The notes below the pieces were generated by a model. That model saw only the letters and a program-made list of their open reading frames with translations. It had not been told where the DNA came from and made no database searches. From positions 1 to 46,885 of the forward strand of contig CACWHX010000016.1 in NCBI GenBank assembly GCA_902760845.1: 46,885 bases of DNA, written 5' to 3'. This document shows, one piece after another, positions 22,662-31,329 of the stretch. How positions within the stretch are numbered: position 1 is the first letter of the stretch; every line of letters begins with the position of its first letter. Source of the stretch: Oscillospiraceae bacterium. GTDB lineage: Bacteria > Bacillota > Clostridia > Oscillospirales > Oscillospiraceae. The translations under genes were made by a program, and so were the position numbers.

Positions 22662-23944
22662 ACCAAATTCCCCACAAGCATTTGTCCGGAAACGCCTGTG
22701 ATTTCGACATTTCGCACAACGCCGCGCAGGGCGTCTCCCGCCGCGCGGACCAGGCAGTAGTTCGCCGCGTGGCCGACCCAGCCGCCGTCGCGCTCGGTCT
22801 CAAAGAGGACGGAGAGCGTCCGCCCCGGCTGCACCTGCAAAAACGCCTGCCCGGTCTCCTCCGCGAGGCGCTGCACCTCGTGCGCGCGGCGGTTTTTCAC
22901 CGCGTGGCTGAGCTGCTCCGGCAGTTCGTCCGCCTTCGTGCCCGGGCGGCGGGAATAGGGAAACACGTGCACCGCCGCAAACTGACACCTGCGCAGAAAT
23001 TCCAGCGTCTCGGCGTGGTCCGCCTCCGTCTCCCCGGGAAACCCCGTGATGAGATCGGCCGTGAGCGCGCAGCCGGGAAATTGCCGCCGCAGCCGCTCGA
23101 CGCCGGCGTAAAACCGCTCCGTGTCATATTTGCGGTTCATGCGCGCCAGCGTGCGATCGCAGCCGCTCTGGAGCGAAAGGTGAAAGTGGTCGCACACCCG
23201 CCCCGTCTCCGCGAGCGCGCGGCAAAAGTCCTCCGTCACGACCGTCGGCTCCAGAGAGCCGAGACGCAGCCGCAGCCCCGGCGCCGCCTCCGCCGCTACG
23301 CGCACCGCGTCGGCAAGCGTCGGCCCGCCCGCGAGATCGGCGCCGTAGGACGCGATCTCGATGCCGGTGAGCACCAGCTCGCGATAGCCCTCCCGCTCCA
23401 GCGCGGCGGCGGAGGCGCGAATCTCCTCCGGCGGCAGACTGCGGACGCGGCCGCGGGTATACGGGATGACGCAGTAGGTGCAGAAATTGCTGCAGCCGTC
23501 CTGGATTTTCAGCATGGCGCGGGTGCGTCCGCTGGCCGCGCCCGCCGGAAGCGGCTCGAACGCCATGCGGCGGAACGGATTGTCCACGCAGGTGATCGTC
23601 TCGCGTCCTTCCAGCGCGCGGCAGATATCATCCACGAACGCGCGCTTGCTGCCGCTGCCGTGCACCACGTCCGCGCCGATCGCGGCGGCGTCCTCGGGGC
23701 TGAGCTGCGACCAGCAGCCGCAGACCGCGACGAGCGCTCCCGGCTGCTCCTCATGCAGCCGCCGGATGGCCTGGCGCGACTTGCGCGCGCCCTCCGCCGT
23801 GACGGCGCAGGTATTCACAACGATGACGTCCGCCGGTCTCCCCGCCGCGGCGGGGGCGAAGCCGCGCGCACGCAGCAGGGTTTCGACGGCCTGCGCCTCA
23901 TATTGGTTGACCTTGCAGCCGAGGGCGGTTATAATATAATACAT
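22658..23944 (-). CDS. mtaB: tRNA (N6-threonylcarbamoyladenosine37-C2)-methylthiotransferase
   Basis: A 428-residue radical SAM enzyme that adds a methylthio group to t6A37 of tRNA. The N-terminal UPF0004 domain has its cluster cysteines at C10 (LGCKVNQYEA), C46 (NTCAVT) and the VCGCWSQ pair near 75-77. The radical SAM cluster is C151, C155, C158 in CSNFCTYC. A C-terminal TRAM-like region covers about residues 360-428. LGCKVNQYEA and the overall motif set point to MtaB and not MiaB or RimO. It is divergent from the cysteine desulfurase with only 30 bases between the start codons. Confidence 0.9.
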   Translation of the reverse strand: MYYIITALGCKVNQYEAQAVETLLRARGFAPAAAGRPADVIVVNTCAVTAEGARKSRQAIRRLHEEQPGALVAVCGCWSQLSPEDAAAIGADVVHGSGSKRAFVDDICRALEGRETITCVDNPFRRMAFEPLPAGAASGRTRAMLKIQDGCSNFCTYCVIPYTRGRVRSLPPEEIRASAAALEREGYRELVLTGIEIASYGADLAGGPTLADAVRVAAEAAPGLRLRLGSLEPTVVTEDFCRALAETGRVCDHFHLSLQSGCDRTLARMNRKYDTERFYAGVERLRRQFPGCALTADLITGFPGETEADHAETLEFLRRCQFAAVHVFPYSRRPGTKADELPEQLSHAVKNRRAHEVQRLAEETGQAFLQVQPGRTLSVLFETERDGGWVGHAANYCLVRAAGDALRGVVRNVEITGVSGQMLVGNLV

Positions 23945-23974
23945 CCTGACATCTCCAGAAAAAGAAGGTTTGAA

Positions 23975-25111
23975 ATGGCGATTTATCTTGACAACGCGGC
24001 AACGACGCGCGTCTGCCCGGAGGCGGCGGAGGCGGCGCTGCGCATGATGACGGAGGTTTACGGCAATCCCAGCGCCACCTACGCGCCGGGCCGCGCGGCC
24101 AGGGCCGAGGTGGAGGCCGCGCGCGAAAAAATTGCCGCCGCGCTCGGCTGCAAAGCGGATGCGGTCTATTTTACCTCCTGCGGCTCCGAGGGGGACAACT
24201 GGGCGCTGATCTCCGGCGCGCGGCTGATGCGCCGGCAGGGCCGGCATATCATCAGCTCCGCCGCGGAGCATGACGCGGTGCGGCGCACGCTGGATTTCCT
24301 CGAGAAAGAGGGCTTTTCCGTGACGCGCCTGCAGCCGGACAGGTCCGGCGGCATTTCTCCGGAGCAGGTGCGCGCCGCGCTGCGGGAGGACACGATCCTC
24401 GTGTCGCTCATGATGGTCAACAACGAGACCGGCGCCGTGACGGACATTGCCGAAATCGCGCGTCTGCTCCGCGCCGGGCAGAGCCATGCGCTGCTGCACA
24501 CCGACGCGGTGCAGGGCTTCTTAAAGGTGCCGTTTCGCGCGGACACGCTGGGCGCGGACCTCATCACCATCAGCGGTCACAAAATCCACGCGCCGAAGGG
24601 CGTCGGCGCGCTGTATGTGCGCGCGGGGCTGAAGCTGCCCCCCTACATTCTCGGCGGCGGGCAGGAGCGCTCCATGCGCGCCGGCACGGAGGCCGTGCCG
24701 CAGATTGCGGCCTTCGGCGCGGCAGCGGCCGTCGGAAAGGCGCAGATGGAAGCGTCCATATCGGAGATGGCGCGTCTGCGCGCGCACATCGCCGCGCGGC
24801 TTTCGCGGGAGCTGCCCGACGTGCAGATCATCGGCGGCGGCGCGCCGCATATCCTGAGCATTTCCCTCCCCGGCTATCGCAGCGAGGTGCTGATGAATTT
24901 CCTGGAGGCACGGGAGATCTACACATCAAAAAGCTCCGCCTGCAAGAAGGGCGGGCGGAGCCATGTGCTGGAAGCGATGGGGCTGCCGCCGCACGTGATC
25001 GACGGCGCGCTGCGCATCAGCTTTTCGCGCTTTACGACCGAGGCCGAGGCGGATGCGCTGTGCGACGCGCTCGGCGACGCGCGGCGGACGCTATTTCCCG
25101 TCCTTCGCTGA
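23975..25111 (+). CDS. Cysteine desulfurase (NifS/IscS family)
   Basis: A 378-residue PLP enzyme that takes sulfur from cysteine for Fe-S clusters or tRNA thiolation. It begins with IYLDNAATTRVCPEA, has the PLP lysine K203 in SGHKIHAPKG and the persulfide cysteine C323 in SSACKKGG. GGGQERSMRAGTEAVP is fully conserved. The short loop at C323 and the sequence near it are of the group I type. No scaffold or thiI gene follows; divergence from mtaB, an Fe-S enzyme that needs sulfur, is suggestive. The 3' end overlaps the convergent AI-2E family gene by 21 bases. Confidence 0.92.
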   Translation: MAIYLDNAATTRVCPEAAEAALRMMTEVYGNPSATYAPGRAARAEVEAAREKIAAALGCKADAVYFTSCGSEGDNWALISGARLMRRQGRHIISSAAEHDAVRRTLDFLEKEGFSVTRLQPDRSGGISPEQVRAALREDTILVSLMMVNNETGAVTDIAEIARLLRAGQSHALLHTDAVQGFLKVPFRADTLGADLITISGHKIHAPKGVGALYVRAGLKLPPYILGGGQERSMRAGTEAVPQIAAFGAAAAVGKAQMEASISEMARLRAHIAARLSRELPDVQIIGGGAPHILSISLPGYRSEVLMNFLEAREIYTSKSSACKKGGRSHVLEAMGLPPHVIDGALRISFSRFTTEAEADALCDALGDARRTLFPVLR

Positions 25112-26377
25112 GGGCTTCTCCGGCGCCGCCTCCGCTGCTTCGGCGCGCACCGGGCGCTTCGTCTCCGGGTCGATGGCGTCAATTTTCAGATAGGCCGCGG
25201 TCTCCGTCTGGAGGCCGCGTCTTTTCAGCCCGGACTCCACCAGCTTGCCGACACCGGCATAGACCACCGCGAACATCGGCACAGCCAGCACCATGCCGAT
25301 CACGCCGAACAGTCCGCCGCCCAGCAGGATGGAAAACATGATCCAGAAGCCGTTCACGCCGATGGAGCTGCCGAGAATCTTCGGCCCGATGATGTTGCCG
25401 TCGATCTGCTGCAGGACGATGATGAAGGCCACAAAGATCAGACACTTGATCGGAGAGACGATCAAAATCAGCATCGCGGAGGGAATCGCGCCGATGAACG
25501 GACCGAACACCGGGATGATGTTCGTCACGCCCACGATGACGCTCACCAGCATGGCATACGGCATCTTGAGGACCAGGCAGCCCAGATAGCAGAGAACGCC
25601 GATGATGAGAGAGTCGATGATCTTTCCGGTGATGAAGCCGTTGAACGCCCCGTCCGTGAAGCGGACGGCCTTGAGCACATTCTCCGCGTGGGGGATGGAA
25701 AAGATGCTGTACAGAATTTTTTTGCTCTTCGCGCCGAACAGCTCGACGTTCGCCAGAATGTAGCACGCCACGACGAACCCGATCAGCACGTTCAAAATCC
25801 CCTTCAGCACTGTGAAGATCCCGGTGGAGACGTTCGACACCATGGTGCTGAGATAGGGCAGCACCGCCGTTCTCGCCCAGTCGATCAGGCTGTCGGACAC
25901 ATTGCCCGTGGCCTCCAGCAGCACCTGCTCCACCTCCGGGTAATCCTCAAAGAAGCGCCCAATCCATTCCGAGACGGTGCTGTAATAATCCGATGCGTTT
26001 GACACGATGCTCTCGACGCTGGAATAGACCTGCGGGATGATGAGCCACAGCAGGACGCCGATGAGCAGCAGCGCCAGCACGATCGAAAGCACGATCGAAA
26101 GCGCGCGGGCGAGCCGGCTCCCATCCCGCTTCGGCAGAAGCTTTTTCGCCAGCGGACGAAACAGCTCCCGCTCAAAAAACTTCGTCAGCGGCCAGAGCAG
26201 ATACGCAATCACCAGGCCCCAGATGATCGGGCTGAGAATCCGCGCCAGCTCCGCGAGGGCCCGGGCGATCACGCCCCCGTGCTGAAGGATCATGTAAAAC
26301 AGGATCGACGCCGCAACGACCAGAAAAGCCGTCAGCCCCCACTTGAAATATTCGCTTTTGGAAGAAATCCGTTTCAT
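25091..26377 (-). CDS. AI-2E family membrane protein, YtvI-like
   Basis: A 428-residue polytopic membrane protein of the AI-2E/TqsA/PerM family. It has a hydrophobic N-terminal pair of helices, a long amphipathic soluble region (about residues 120-200) and a C-terminal cluster of helices with GVTNIIPVFGPFIGAIPSA, the family signature, and IGPKILGSSIG. The tail is charged (Glu/Lys/Ala). In spore formers members include YtvI, made during sporulation; others act as ion or peptide exporters, so function is open. ATG 26377 is behind AGGTGGG. Confidence 0.85.
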   Translation of the reverse strand: MKRISSKSEYFKWGLTAFLVVAASILFYMILQHGGVIARALAELARILSPIIWGLVIAYLLWPLTKFFERELFRPLAKKLLPKRDGSRLARALSIVLSIVLALLLIGVLLWLIIPQVYSSVESIVSNASDYYSTVSEWIGRFFEDYPEVEQVLLEATGNVSDSLIDWARTAVLPYLSTMVSNVSTGIFTVLKGILNVLIGFVVACYILANVELFGAKSKKILYSIFSIPHAENVLKAVRFTDGAFNGFITGKIIDSLIIGVLCYLGCLVLKMPYAMLVSVIVGVTNIIPVFGPFIGAIPSAMLILIVSPIKCLIFVAFIIVLQQIDGNIIGPKILGSSIGVNGFWIMFSILLGGGLFGVIGMVLAVPMFAVVYAGVGKLVESGLKRRGLQTETAAYLKIDAIDPETKRPVRAEAAEAAPEKPSAKDGK

Positions 26378-26646
26378 TGCGACGCCCACCTGTGCCAAAA
26401 TTTTTCCTAACTGGTTTATTGTACTCTTTCCGGCCGCTTCCCGTCAACTGCTATTCGCACTTTTTTCACGGCGCGGCATAATTCGAGCGTTTTCCCGCTT
26501 TTCCCGCCGGGAAGTAGACATAAAATGTTGTGAATTCTGTGGAAAATGTTAAGAAGTCCTGATTTTTCAGGCGCCGATAGACTGTTTCCCCGCCCCGGCA
26601 CATAGGATGAGAGCAGAATCTTGCTTTCCAGAGGGTGGTAGATGCT

Positions 26647-27777
26647 ATGAAAAAAATCCTGACACTCCTGCTGTCGCTCGTGCTGCTGGCAACGCCGGCC
26701 CTGGCCGTGACCGCCGCGGAGGCGGACGCGCTCGCGCTCACCGCGCCGTCCGCCGTGCTGATGGAGCAGTCCACCGGCGAGGTGCTCTATGAGAAGGACG
26801 CGCACGCGCGCATGTCGCCCGCGAGCGTGACAAAGGTTATGACGCTGCTGCTCATCGCCGAGCAGATCGACAGCGGCGCCCTCGCGCTCACCGACACCGT
26901 GATCGCCAGCGCCAACGCCGCCGCAATGGGCGGCAGCCAGATCTGGCTGGAGGAGGGCGAGAGCATGACGGTGGACGAAATGGTCAAATGCATCGCCGTC
27001 GTCTCCGCCAACGACTGCGCCGTCGCCATGGCGGAGAAGCTCGCGGGGTCCGAGTCCGCCTTTGTCGAGCGCATGAATGCCCGCGCCGCGGAGCTCGGCA
27101 TGGAAGACACGCACTTTCTCAACTGCACCGGCCTGACCGACGACGAAGGGCACTACACCTCCGCGTATGACATCGCGCTCATGTCGCGCGAGCTGCTGAA
27201 GCACACCTGGCTGCGCGACTACACGACCATTTGGATGGACACCGTGCGCGACGGCCGCTTCGGGCTGACGAACACCAACCGGCTCGTGCGCACCTACGAG
27301 GGCGCCACCGGGCTGAAAACCGGCTACACCCAGCAGGCCATGTACTGCCTCTCCGCCGCCGCGGAGCGCGACGGCGTGCAGTACATCGCCGTGATTATGC
27401 ACGCGCCGAGCTCCGCCGAACGCTTTGCCGACGCGGAGACGCTCTTAAACTACGCCTTTGCGAACTACACGCTCTACTCAATCGCCGCGAACGTCGTGCT
27501 GCCGCCCGTGCGCGTCGAGCTGGGCGAGACGGAGAGCCTGCAGCCGGTCTGCGACGGCGAGGCGGGCCTGCTCGTCGCGAAGGGCGGCGGCGAAATCGCC
27601 TACGAGATCACGCTGCCGGAGTCGGTGTCCGCGCCGGTCGCGGCGGGCGCGCAGCTCGGCACGCTCACGCTGGCGGACACCCGCGGCGTGCTCGCGGAGC
27701 TGCCGCTGCGCGCGCCGGAGGACATTGCGCGCATCACCGTGCCGCGCCTGTGGCGCGCGCTGTTTCGTCAGCTCTGA
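26647..27777 (+). CDS. D-alanyl-D-alanine carboxypeptidase, DacF-like (penicillin-binding protein)
   Basis: A 376-residue exported serine peptidase that trims the terminal D-alanine from peptidoglycan stem peptides. A signal peptide covers residues 1 to about 25. The penicilloyl-serine motif SxxK is S60-K63, SxN is S120-N122 and KTG starts at K224. A C-terminal beta-rich domain (about 285-365) follows. There is no clear amphipathic membrane anchor at the extreme C-terminus. DacF-type enzymes act in the forespore and cortex; the vegetative DacA alternative cannot be excluded. Start ATG 26647 follows GAGGGTGG. Confidence 0.9.
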   Translation: MKKILTLLLSLVLLATPALAVTAAEADALALTAPSAVLMEQSTGEVLYEKDAHARMSPASVTKVMTLLLIAEQIDSGALALTDTVIASANAAAMGGSQIWLEEGESMTVDEMVKCIAVVSANDCAVAMAEKLAGSESAFVERMNARAAELGMEDTHFLNCTGLTDDEGHYTSAYDIALMSRELLKHTWLRDYTTIWMDTVRDGRFGLTNTNRLVRTYEGATGLKTGYTQQAMYCLSAAAERDGVQYIAVIMHAPSSAERFADAETLLNYAFANYTLYSIAANVVLPPVRVELGETESLQPVCDGEAGLLVAKGGGEIAYEITLPESVSAPVAAGAQLGTLTLADTRGVLAELPLRAPEDIARITVPRLWRALFRQL

Positions 27778-27876
27778 CGCCGCCATTTCGCGCGGCTGAC
27801 GCCCTTGTTTCCCCACTTTCGCCCCTATTTTTCGGAAAAAAGCGGGCAGGTTCCACCACAAATCGAGGTTTTTCTG

Positions 27877-27904
27877 TTGCGAAAATTTTTGTTTGGTGTA
27901 TACT
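27877..27904 (+). promoter_or_regulatory. Predicted promoter of the glucose-6-phosphate isomerase gene
   Basis: TTGCGA (27877-27882), a 16-base spacer and TATACT (27899-27904) in an AT-rich island between two GC-rich genes. The leader is about 35 bases. Confidence 0.6.
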
Positions 27905-27945
27905 AGACATGAAAAACGACATTGATCTGAGAGAAGGGAACGGTT

Positions 27946-29226
27946 ATGTTGAAAGTGGATCTTTCCGGCGCGGCCTCGTTTTTTGATTCCGTCGGCCCGG
28001 ACTATGCGGCCGCCGCCGAGGCGCACCGCGCCCTGGAGGAGCACGCCGGCGCGGGCGCGGAATTCACCGGCTGGCTGGAGCTGCCGCAGCGGGTCAAAAA
28101 CGACGAGCTCAAGCAGATTCTCTCCGCCGCGGCAAAGATTCGCGGCCGCTCTGAGGCGCTCGTCGTCATCGGCATCGGCGGGTCCTATCTCGGCGCCAGG
28201 GGCGCCGTGGAGCTGTTGCGCCCCCGTCCCCTGGCGGGCGATCCCCGCATCTTTTTTGCAGGCAATTCGATGTCGCCCGACGCGCTGATGCTCCTTTTGG
28301 ACACGCTGGGCGAAACGGATTTTGAGCTGAACGTCGTCTCCAAATCCGGCACCACGCTGGAGCCGGCCCTCGCCTTTCGCATGTTCCGTGGCCTGCTGGA
28401 GGCGAAATACGGCCCGGAAAAGGCCAAACGGCGCATCACCGCCACGACGGACGCGCGCCGCGGGATGCTCAAGACGATGGCCGACGAGGAGGGCTGGGAG
28501 ACCTTTGTCGTGCCGGACGATGTCGGCGGGCGCTACAGCGTGCTCTCCCCGGTCGGTCTGCTGCCGATGGCCGCCGCCGGGATCGACGTGACCGCCGTGC
28601 TCGACGCGGCGATTGAGGCGTTCGCCGCCATGGACCTGCGCTCGCCGGAAAATCCGGCCTGGCAGTATGCCGCGGCGCGCCAGCACCTTTATCAGCTCGG
28701 CAAATCCATTGAGATCCTCGCCTGCTACGAGCCGTCGTTCCGCTTCATGGCGGAGTGGTGGAAGCAGCTCTACGGCGAGAGCGAGGGCAAAAACGGCATT
28801 GGCATCTTCCCCGCCTCGGTGGAATATAACGCCGATCTGCACTCCATGGGTCAATACCTGCAGGACGGCCCGCGCACGCTGATGGAGACGGTCGTCTCCT
28901 TTGAGACGCCTATAAACGAATTTACCGTCCCCTTCGCCATGGGCGACCCGGACCAGCTCAACTATCTGGCCGGGCGCACGCTGAGCGACATCAGCCGCGT
29001 GGCGCGCGAGGCCGTGAAGGCCGCGCACGTCGCCGGCGGCGTGCCGAATCTGGAGGTGCAGGTAGCACGGCGCGACGAGGCCGGCTTTGCCGAGCTGGTG
29101 TGCTTCTTCGAGCTGGCGTGCGCGCTCTCCGGCTATATGTCCGGCGTGAATCCGTTCGATCAGCCCGGCGTGGAAGCCTATAAAAAGAATATGTTCCGAC
29201 TGCTGGAAAAGCCCGGTGCGGAATAA
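27946..29226 (+). CDS. pgi: Glucose-6-phosphate isomerase
   Basis: A 426-residue glycolytic enzyme interconverting glucose-6-phosphate and fructose-6-phosphate. The sugar-phosphate motifs VVIGIGGSYLGARGAVELL and NVVSKSGTTLEPALAFR are clear, and YNADLHSMGQYLQDG is the signature of the short bacterial form found in Firmicutes. The conserved C-terminal NPFDQPGVEAYK contains the active-site lysine. AGAAGGGA precedes ATG 27946. It has its own promoter. Confidence 0.95.
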   Translation: MLKVDLSGAASFFDSVGPDYAAAAEAHRALEEHAGAGAEFTGWLELPQRVKNDELKQILSAAAKIRGRSEALVVIGIGGSYLGARGAVELLRPRPLAGDPRIFFAGNSMSPDALMLLLDTLGETDFELNVVSKSGTTLEPALAFRMFRGLLEAKYGPEKAKRRITATTDARRGMLKTMADEEGWETFVVPDDVGGRYSVLSPVGLLPMAAAGIDVTAVLDAAIEAFAAMDLRSPENPAWQYAAARQHLYQLGKSIEILACYEPSFRFMAEWWKQLYGESEGKNGIGIFPASVEYNADLHSMGQYLQDGPRTLMETVVSFETPINEFTVPFAMGDPDQLNYLAGRTLSDISRVAREAVKAAHVAGGVPNLEVQVARRDEAGFAELVCFFELACALSGYMSGVNPFDQPGVEAYKKNMFRLLEKPGAE

Positions 29227-29315
29227 AACCGTTGCACACCGGCGAAAAACGTGTTAATCTAGCGGTAGGGTTCCCCACACGCACCCGCAATCTACTTAAG
29301 GAGTGTGATCGTGAT

Positions 29316-29729
29316 ATGGTTCAATTAATCATGGGTCTCAAGGGTTCCGGCAAAACAAAACGGCTGGTGGAAATGGTAAGAACGGCGGTTGACACCGAAT
29401 CGGGTTCCATCGTCTGCATCGAAAAGGATAAGAAGCTCACTTATGACATTCCCTATCAGGCGCGCCTGATCTTTGCAAGCGACTATGACATTGGCACCGT
29501 GGAATTTTTCAAAGGCTTTCTGAGCGGTCTTCACGCCGGAAATTATGATATCACCCATGTGTTTATCGACAATTTTGTGAAAATGGTGAAGGATGTTTCC
29601 GAACAGCAGATCGCGGAGTTTCTGGCATGGCTGGACGCTTTCTCCACCAAGGAGAACGTCACCTTTACCGTCAGCATGACGCTCGACCCGGAAACCGCCT
29701 CTGACGATATCAAAAAATACGCAATCTGA
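29316..29729 (+). CDS. Small P-loop protein of unknown function
   Basis: A 137-residue cytoplasmic protein. The N-terminus is a clean Walker A motif, MGLKGSGKTKR, at residues 6-16, and THVFIDNFVKM around residue 84-94 may be a Walker B strand with its Asp. The small size and strand pattern recall a stripped-down thymidine-kinase-like or other P-loop fold. No helicase or sensor motifs are present. Base composition is more AT-rich than its neighbours. An AAGGAG site lies 12 bases before ATG 29316. It follows glucose-6-phosphate isomerase by 89 bases and could be cotranscribed. I do not recognise a function. Confidence 0.75.
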   Translation: MVQLIMGLKGSGKTKRLVEMVRTAVDTESGSIVCIEKDKKLTYDIPYQARLIFASDYDIGTVEFFKGFLSGLHAGNYDITHVFIDNFVKMVKDVSEQQIAEFLAWLDAFSTKENVTFTVSMTLDPETASDDIKKYAI

Positions 29730-29746
29730 AAAACATAAAATCGTTC

Positions 29747-29776
29747 GCGCCCGGTCGTTTGACCGGGCGCGTTTTG
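29747..29776. terminator. Intrinsic terminator
   Basis: CGCGCCCGGTC pairs with GACCGGGCGCG around GTTT, followed by TTTT. It separates the P-loop gene from the convergent rqcP-like gene. Confidence 0.8.
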
Positions 29777-29791
29777 ACCGGGCGTGTGAAT

Positions 29792-30043
29792 TTATGCTTT
29801 CTCGGGCAGCTCGCGGTACATCGCCGCGGCTTCGCCTTTTTTCGCGTTCTCCTCGACGGCCAGGACCTCGACCCTTACCGTCCTCTGTCCGAACGCGATT
29901 TCGATGACATCGCCGATTTTGACGTCGTAGGACGCCTTCACGACGCGGCCGTTCGCCATGACGCGCCCGCCGTCGCAGGCCTCGTTTGCGACCGTGCGGC
30001 GCTTGATGAGGCGCGAGACCTTCAGATACTTATCCAATCGCAT
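29792..30043 (-). CDS. rqcP: S4-domain RNA-binding protein RqcP (YabO/Hsp15-like)
   Basis: An 83-residue protein almost wholly made of an S4 domain: RLDKYLKVSRLIKRRTVANE, then DGGRVMANGRVVKASYDVK and IGDVIEI. RqcP binds the 50S subunit and helps RqcH add alanine tails to stalled nascent chains. ATG 30043 matches the usual MRLDKYL start. Position downstream of mazG and hup matches the clostridial version of the yabMNO neighbourhood. yabP and yabQ, which normally follow, are absent; the next gene is convergent. Confidence 0.88.
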   Translation of the reverse strand: MRLDKYLKVSRLIKRRTVANEACDGGRVMANGRVVKASYDVKIGDVIEIAFGQRTVRVEVLAVEENAKKGEAAAMYRELPEKA

Positions 30044-30058
30044 GATTTTTTTCTCCAA

Positions 30059-30096
30059 AAAAATGCTCCGGGCGCGCTTTCGCGCCGGAGCATTTT
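30059..30096 (-). terminator. Intrinsic terminator after hup
   Basis: A GC-rich stem (ATGCTCCGG with CCGGAGCAT and the inner GCGC pairs) with a T-run on the minus strand. It lies between hup and rqcP, so rqcP depends on read-through or a weak promoter. Confidence 0.75.
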
Positions 30097-30100
30097 CGTC

Positions 30101-30376
30101 TTATTTCGCGACGGCGTCCTTCAGAGCCTTGCCGGCCTTGAACTGCGGCACGCGAGATGCGGGAATTTCGACCTCTTCCTTCGTCCTCGGATTGCGGCCC
30201 ATGCGCGCGCCGCGCTCCTTCACGTCAAACGCGCCGAAGCCGACGAGCGAAACCTTCTCGCCCGCCTCAAGCGCGGCGGTAACCGCGTCGAACGTGGCGT
30301 TCACGGCCTTTTCGCAGTCCTTCTTGGACAGGCCGGTCTTTTCCGCAACAGCCGCAATCAGCTCTGCCTTATTCAT
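30101..30376 (-). CDS. hup: HU-family DNA-binding protein
   Basis: A 91-residue nucleoid protein. It starts [20 protein letters not shown] and has the signature [20 protein letters not shown] with the DNA-wrapping arm [19 protein letters not shown]. Length and all key Arg, Lys and Pro positions are standard. A full AGGAGG site precedes ATG 30376 and a strong promoter overlaps the end of mazG, fitting high expression. Confidence 0.97.
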   Translation of the reverse strand: MNKAELIAAVAEKTGLSKKDCEKAVNATFDAVTAALEAGEKVSLVGFGAFDVKERGARMGRNPRTKEEVEIPASRVPQFKAGKALKDAVAK

Positions 30377-30413
30377 TGGTGATTCCTCCTAAATTGTTTT
30401 GGCGTATGCCAGA

Positions 30414-30442
30414 ATATAGAATTTTGCACTTCATGGTTCAAT
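30414..30442 (-). promoter_or_regulatory. Predicted hup promoter
   Basis: On the minus strand TTGAAC (30442-30437), a 17-base spacer and TATATT (30419-30414). The -35 box lies over the stop codon of mazG. Confidence 0.6.
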
Positions 30443-31262
30443 CCGTGCAAATATCCTGCTCAGAAATCGCGGGCGCATGCTCCTGCGCCTTGACGCGCGC
30501 ATAGAGCGCAATCATTTCGTCGCGCGACAGCCGCGAGAGCGCCTCGCCCTGGCCGGCCGCGGCCTCCACCGCGGCAAACCTGCGCATGAATTTCTCACAC
30601 GCGCGGTGCGCTGCCCGCTCCGGGTCTACGCCCTGAAAGCGCGCAATCTTTACAATCGCAAACAGCAGATCGCCAAGCTCCTCCTCCACCGCGTCCGCGT
30701 CCGCGCGGGAGATGGCGGCGCGCAGCTCCTCCGTCTCCTCCGGGAGCTTTTGAAACGCGGTCTCCGTATCCGGCCAGTCAAAGCCGACCTTCGCCGCCTT
30801 GGCCTGTATCTTTTCGCAGCGCCAGAGCGACGGCAGCGCCCGGGAGACCGAATCCATGCTCTCCGCCGTGGAGTGCTGTCCGCGCTCGCGGCGCTTTACG
30901 CCCTCCCAGTCCGCGCCGGCGGCCCGCTCGGCCGCCGTGCCGAACACGTGCGGGTGGCGGGACACGAGCTTTTTGCACGCGGCGTCCGCCACGTCGTCAA
31001 TGGTAAAATGCCCGGCCTCGCGCTCGATATCCGCGTGGAAGAGCACCTGCATCAGCACGTCGCCCAGCTCCTCGCGCAGGTGCGCGGGGTCGCCCTCGTC
31101 GATGGCCTCGCAGGCCTCATAGGCCTCCTCCAGAAAATTGCGCCGGATGCTCTCATGCGTCTGCACACGGTCCCACGGGCAGCCGCGCTCGGACCGGAGG
31201 TACGAAATGAGCCGAACAAAGTCGTCCAGCGAATAATGATCTTGGCAGACAAAATCTAACAC
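30438..31262 (-). CDS. mazG: Nucleoside triphosphate pyrophosphohydrolase MazG
   Basis: A 274-residue house-cleaning enzyme that hydrolyses NTPs to NMP and pyrophosphate. Two MazG domains are visible: the first with CPWDRVQTHESI, EEAYEACEA and REELGDVLMQ, the second with LPEETEELRAAI and EEELGDLLFAIV. These Glu/Asp clusters bind Mg2+. The start is taken as GTG 31262 with GAAGGAG five bases before it. It lacks the N-terminal methylase-like domain of Bacillus YabN. It lies between spoVB and hup, in one direction. Confidence 0.92.
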   Translation of the reverse strand: MLDFVCQDHYSLDDFVRLISYLRSERGCPWDRVQTHESIRRNFLEEAYEACEAIDEGDPAHLREELGDVLMQVLFHADIEREAGHFTIDDVADAACKKLVSRHPHVFGTAAERAAGADWEGVKRRERGQHSTAESMDSVSRALPSLWRCEKIQAKAAKVGFDWPDTETAFQKLPEETEELRAAISRADADAVEEELGDLLFAIVKIARFQGVDPERAAHRACEKFMRRFAAVEAAAGQGEALSRLSRDEMIALYARVKAQEHAPAISEQDICTD

Positions 31263-31329
31263 ACTTTCGCTCCTTCTGCAAGTGGTTTTTTAAAAAAACC
31301 TTGAAAAATCAATCTTTTTTTATGTTATG

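Noticed and set aside
22682..23974. A long upstream extension of the cysteine desulfurase frame
   Set aside because: The extension is antisense to mtaB. The family start IYLDNAATT coincides with ATG 23975.
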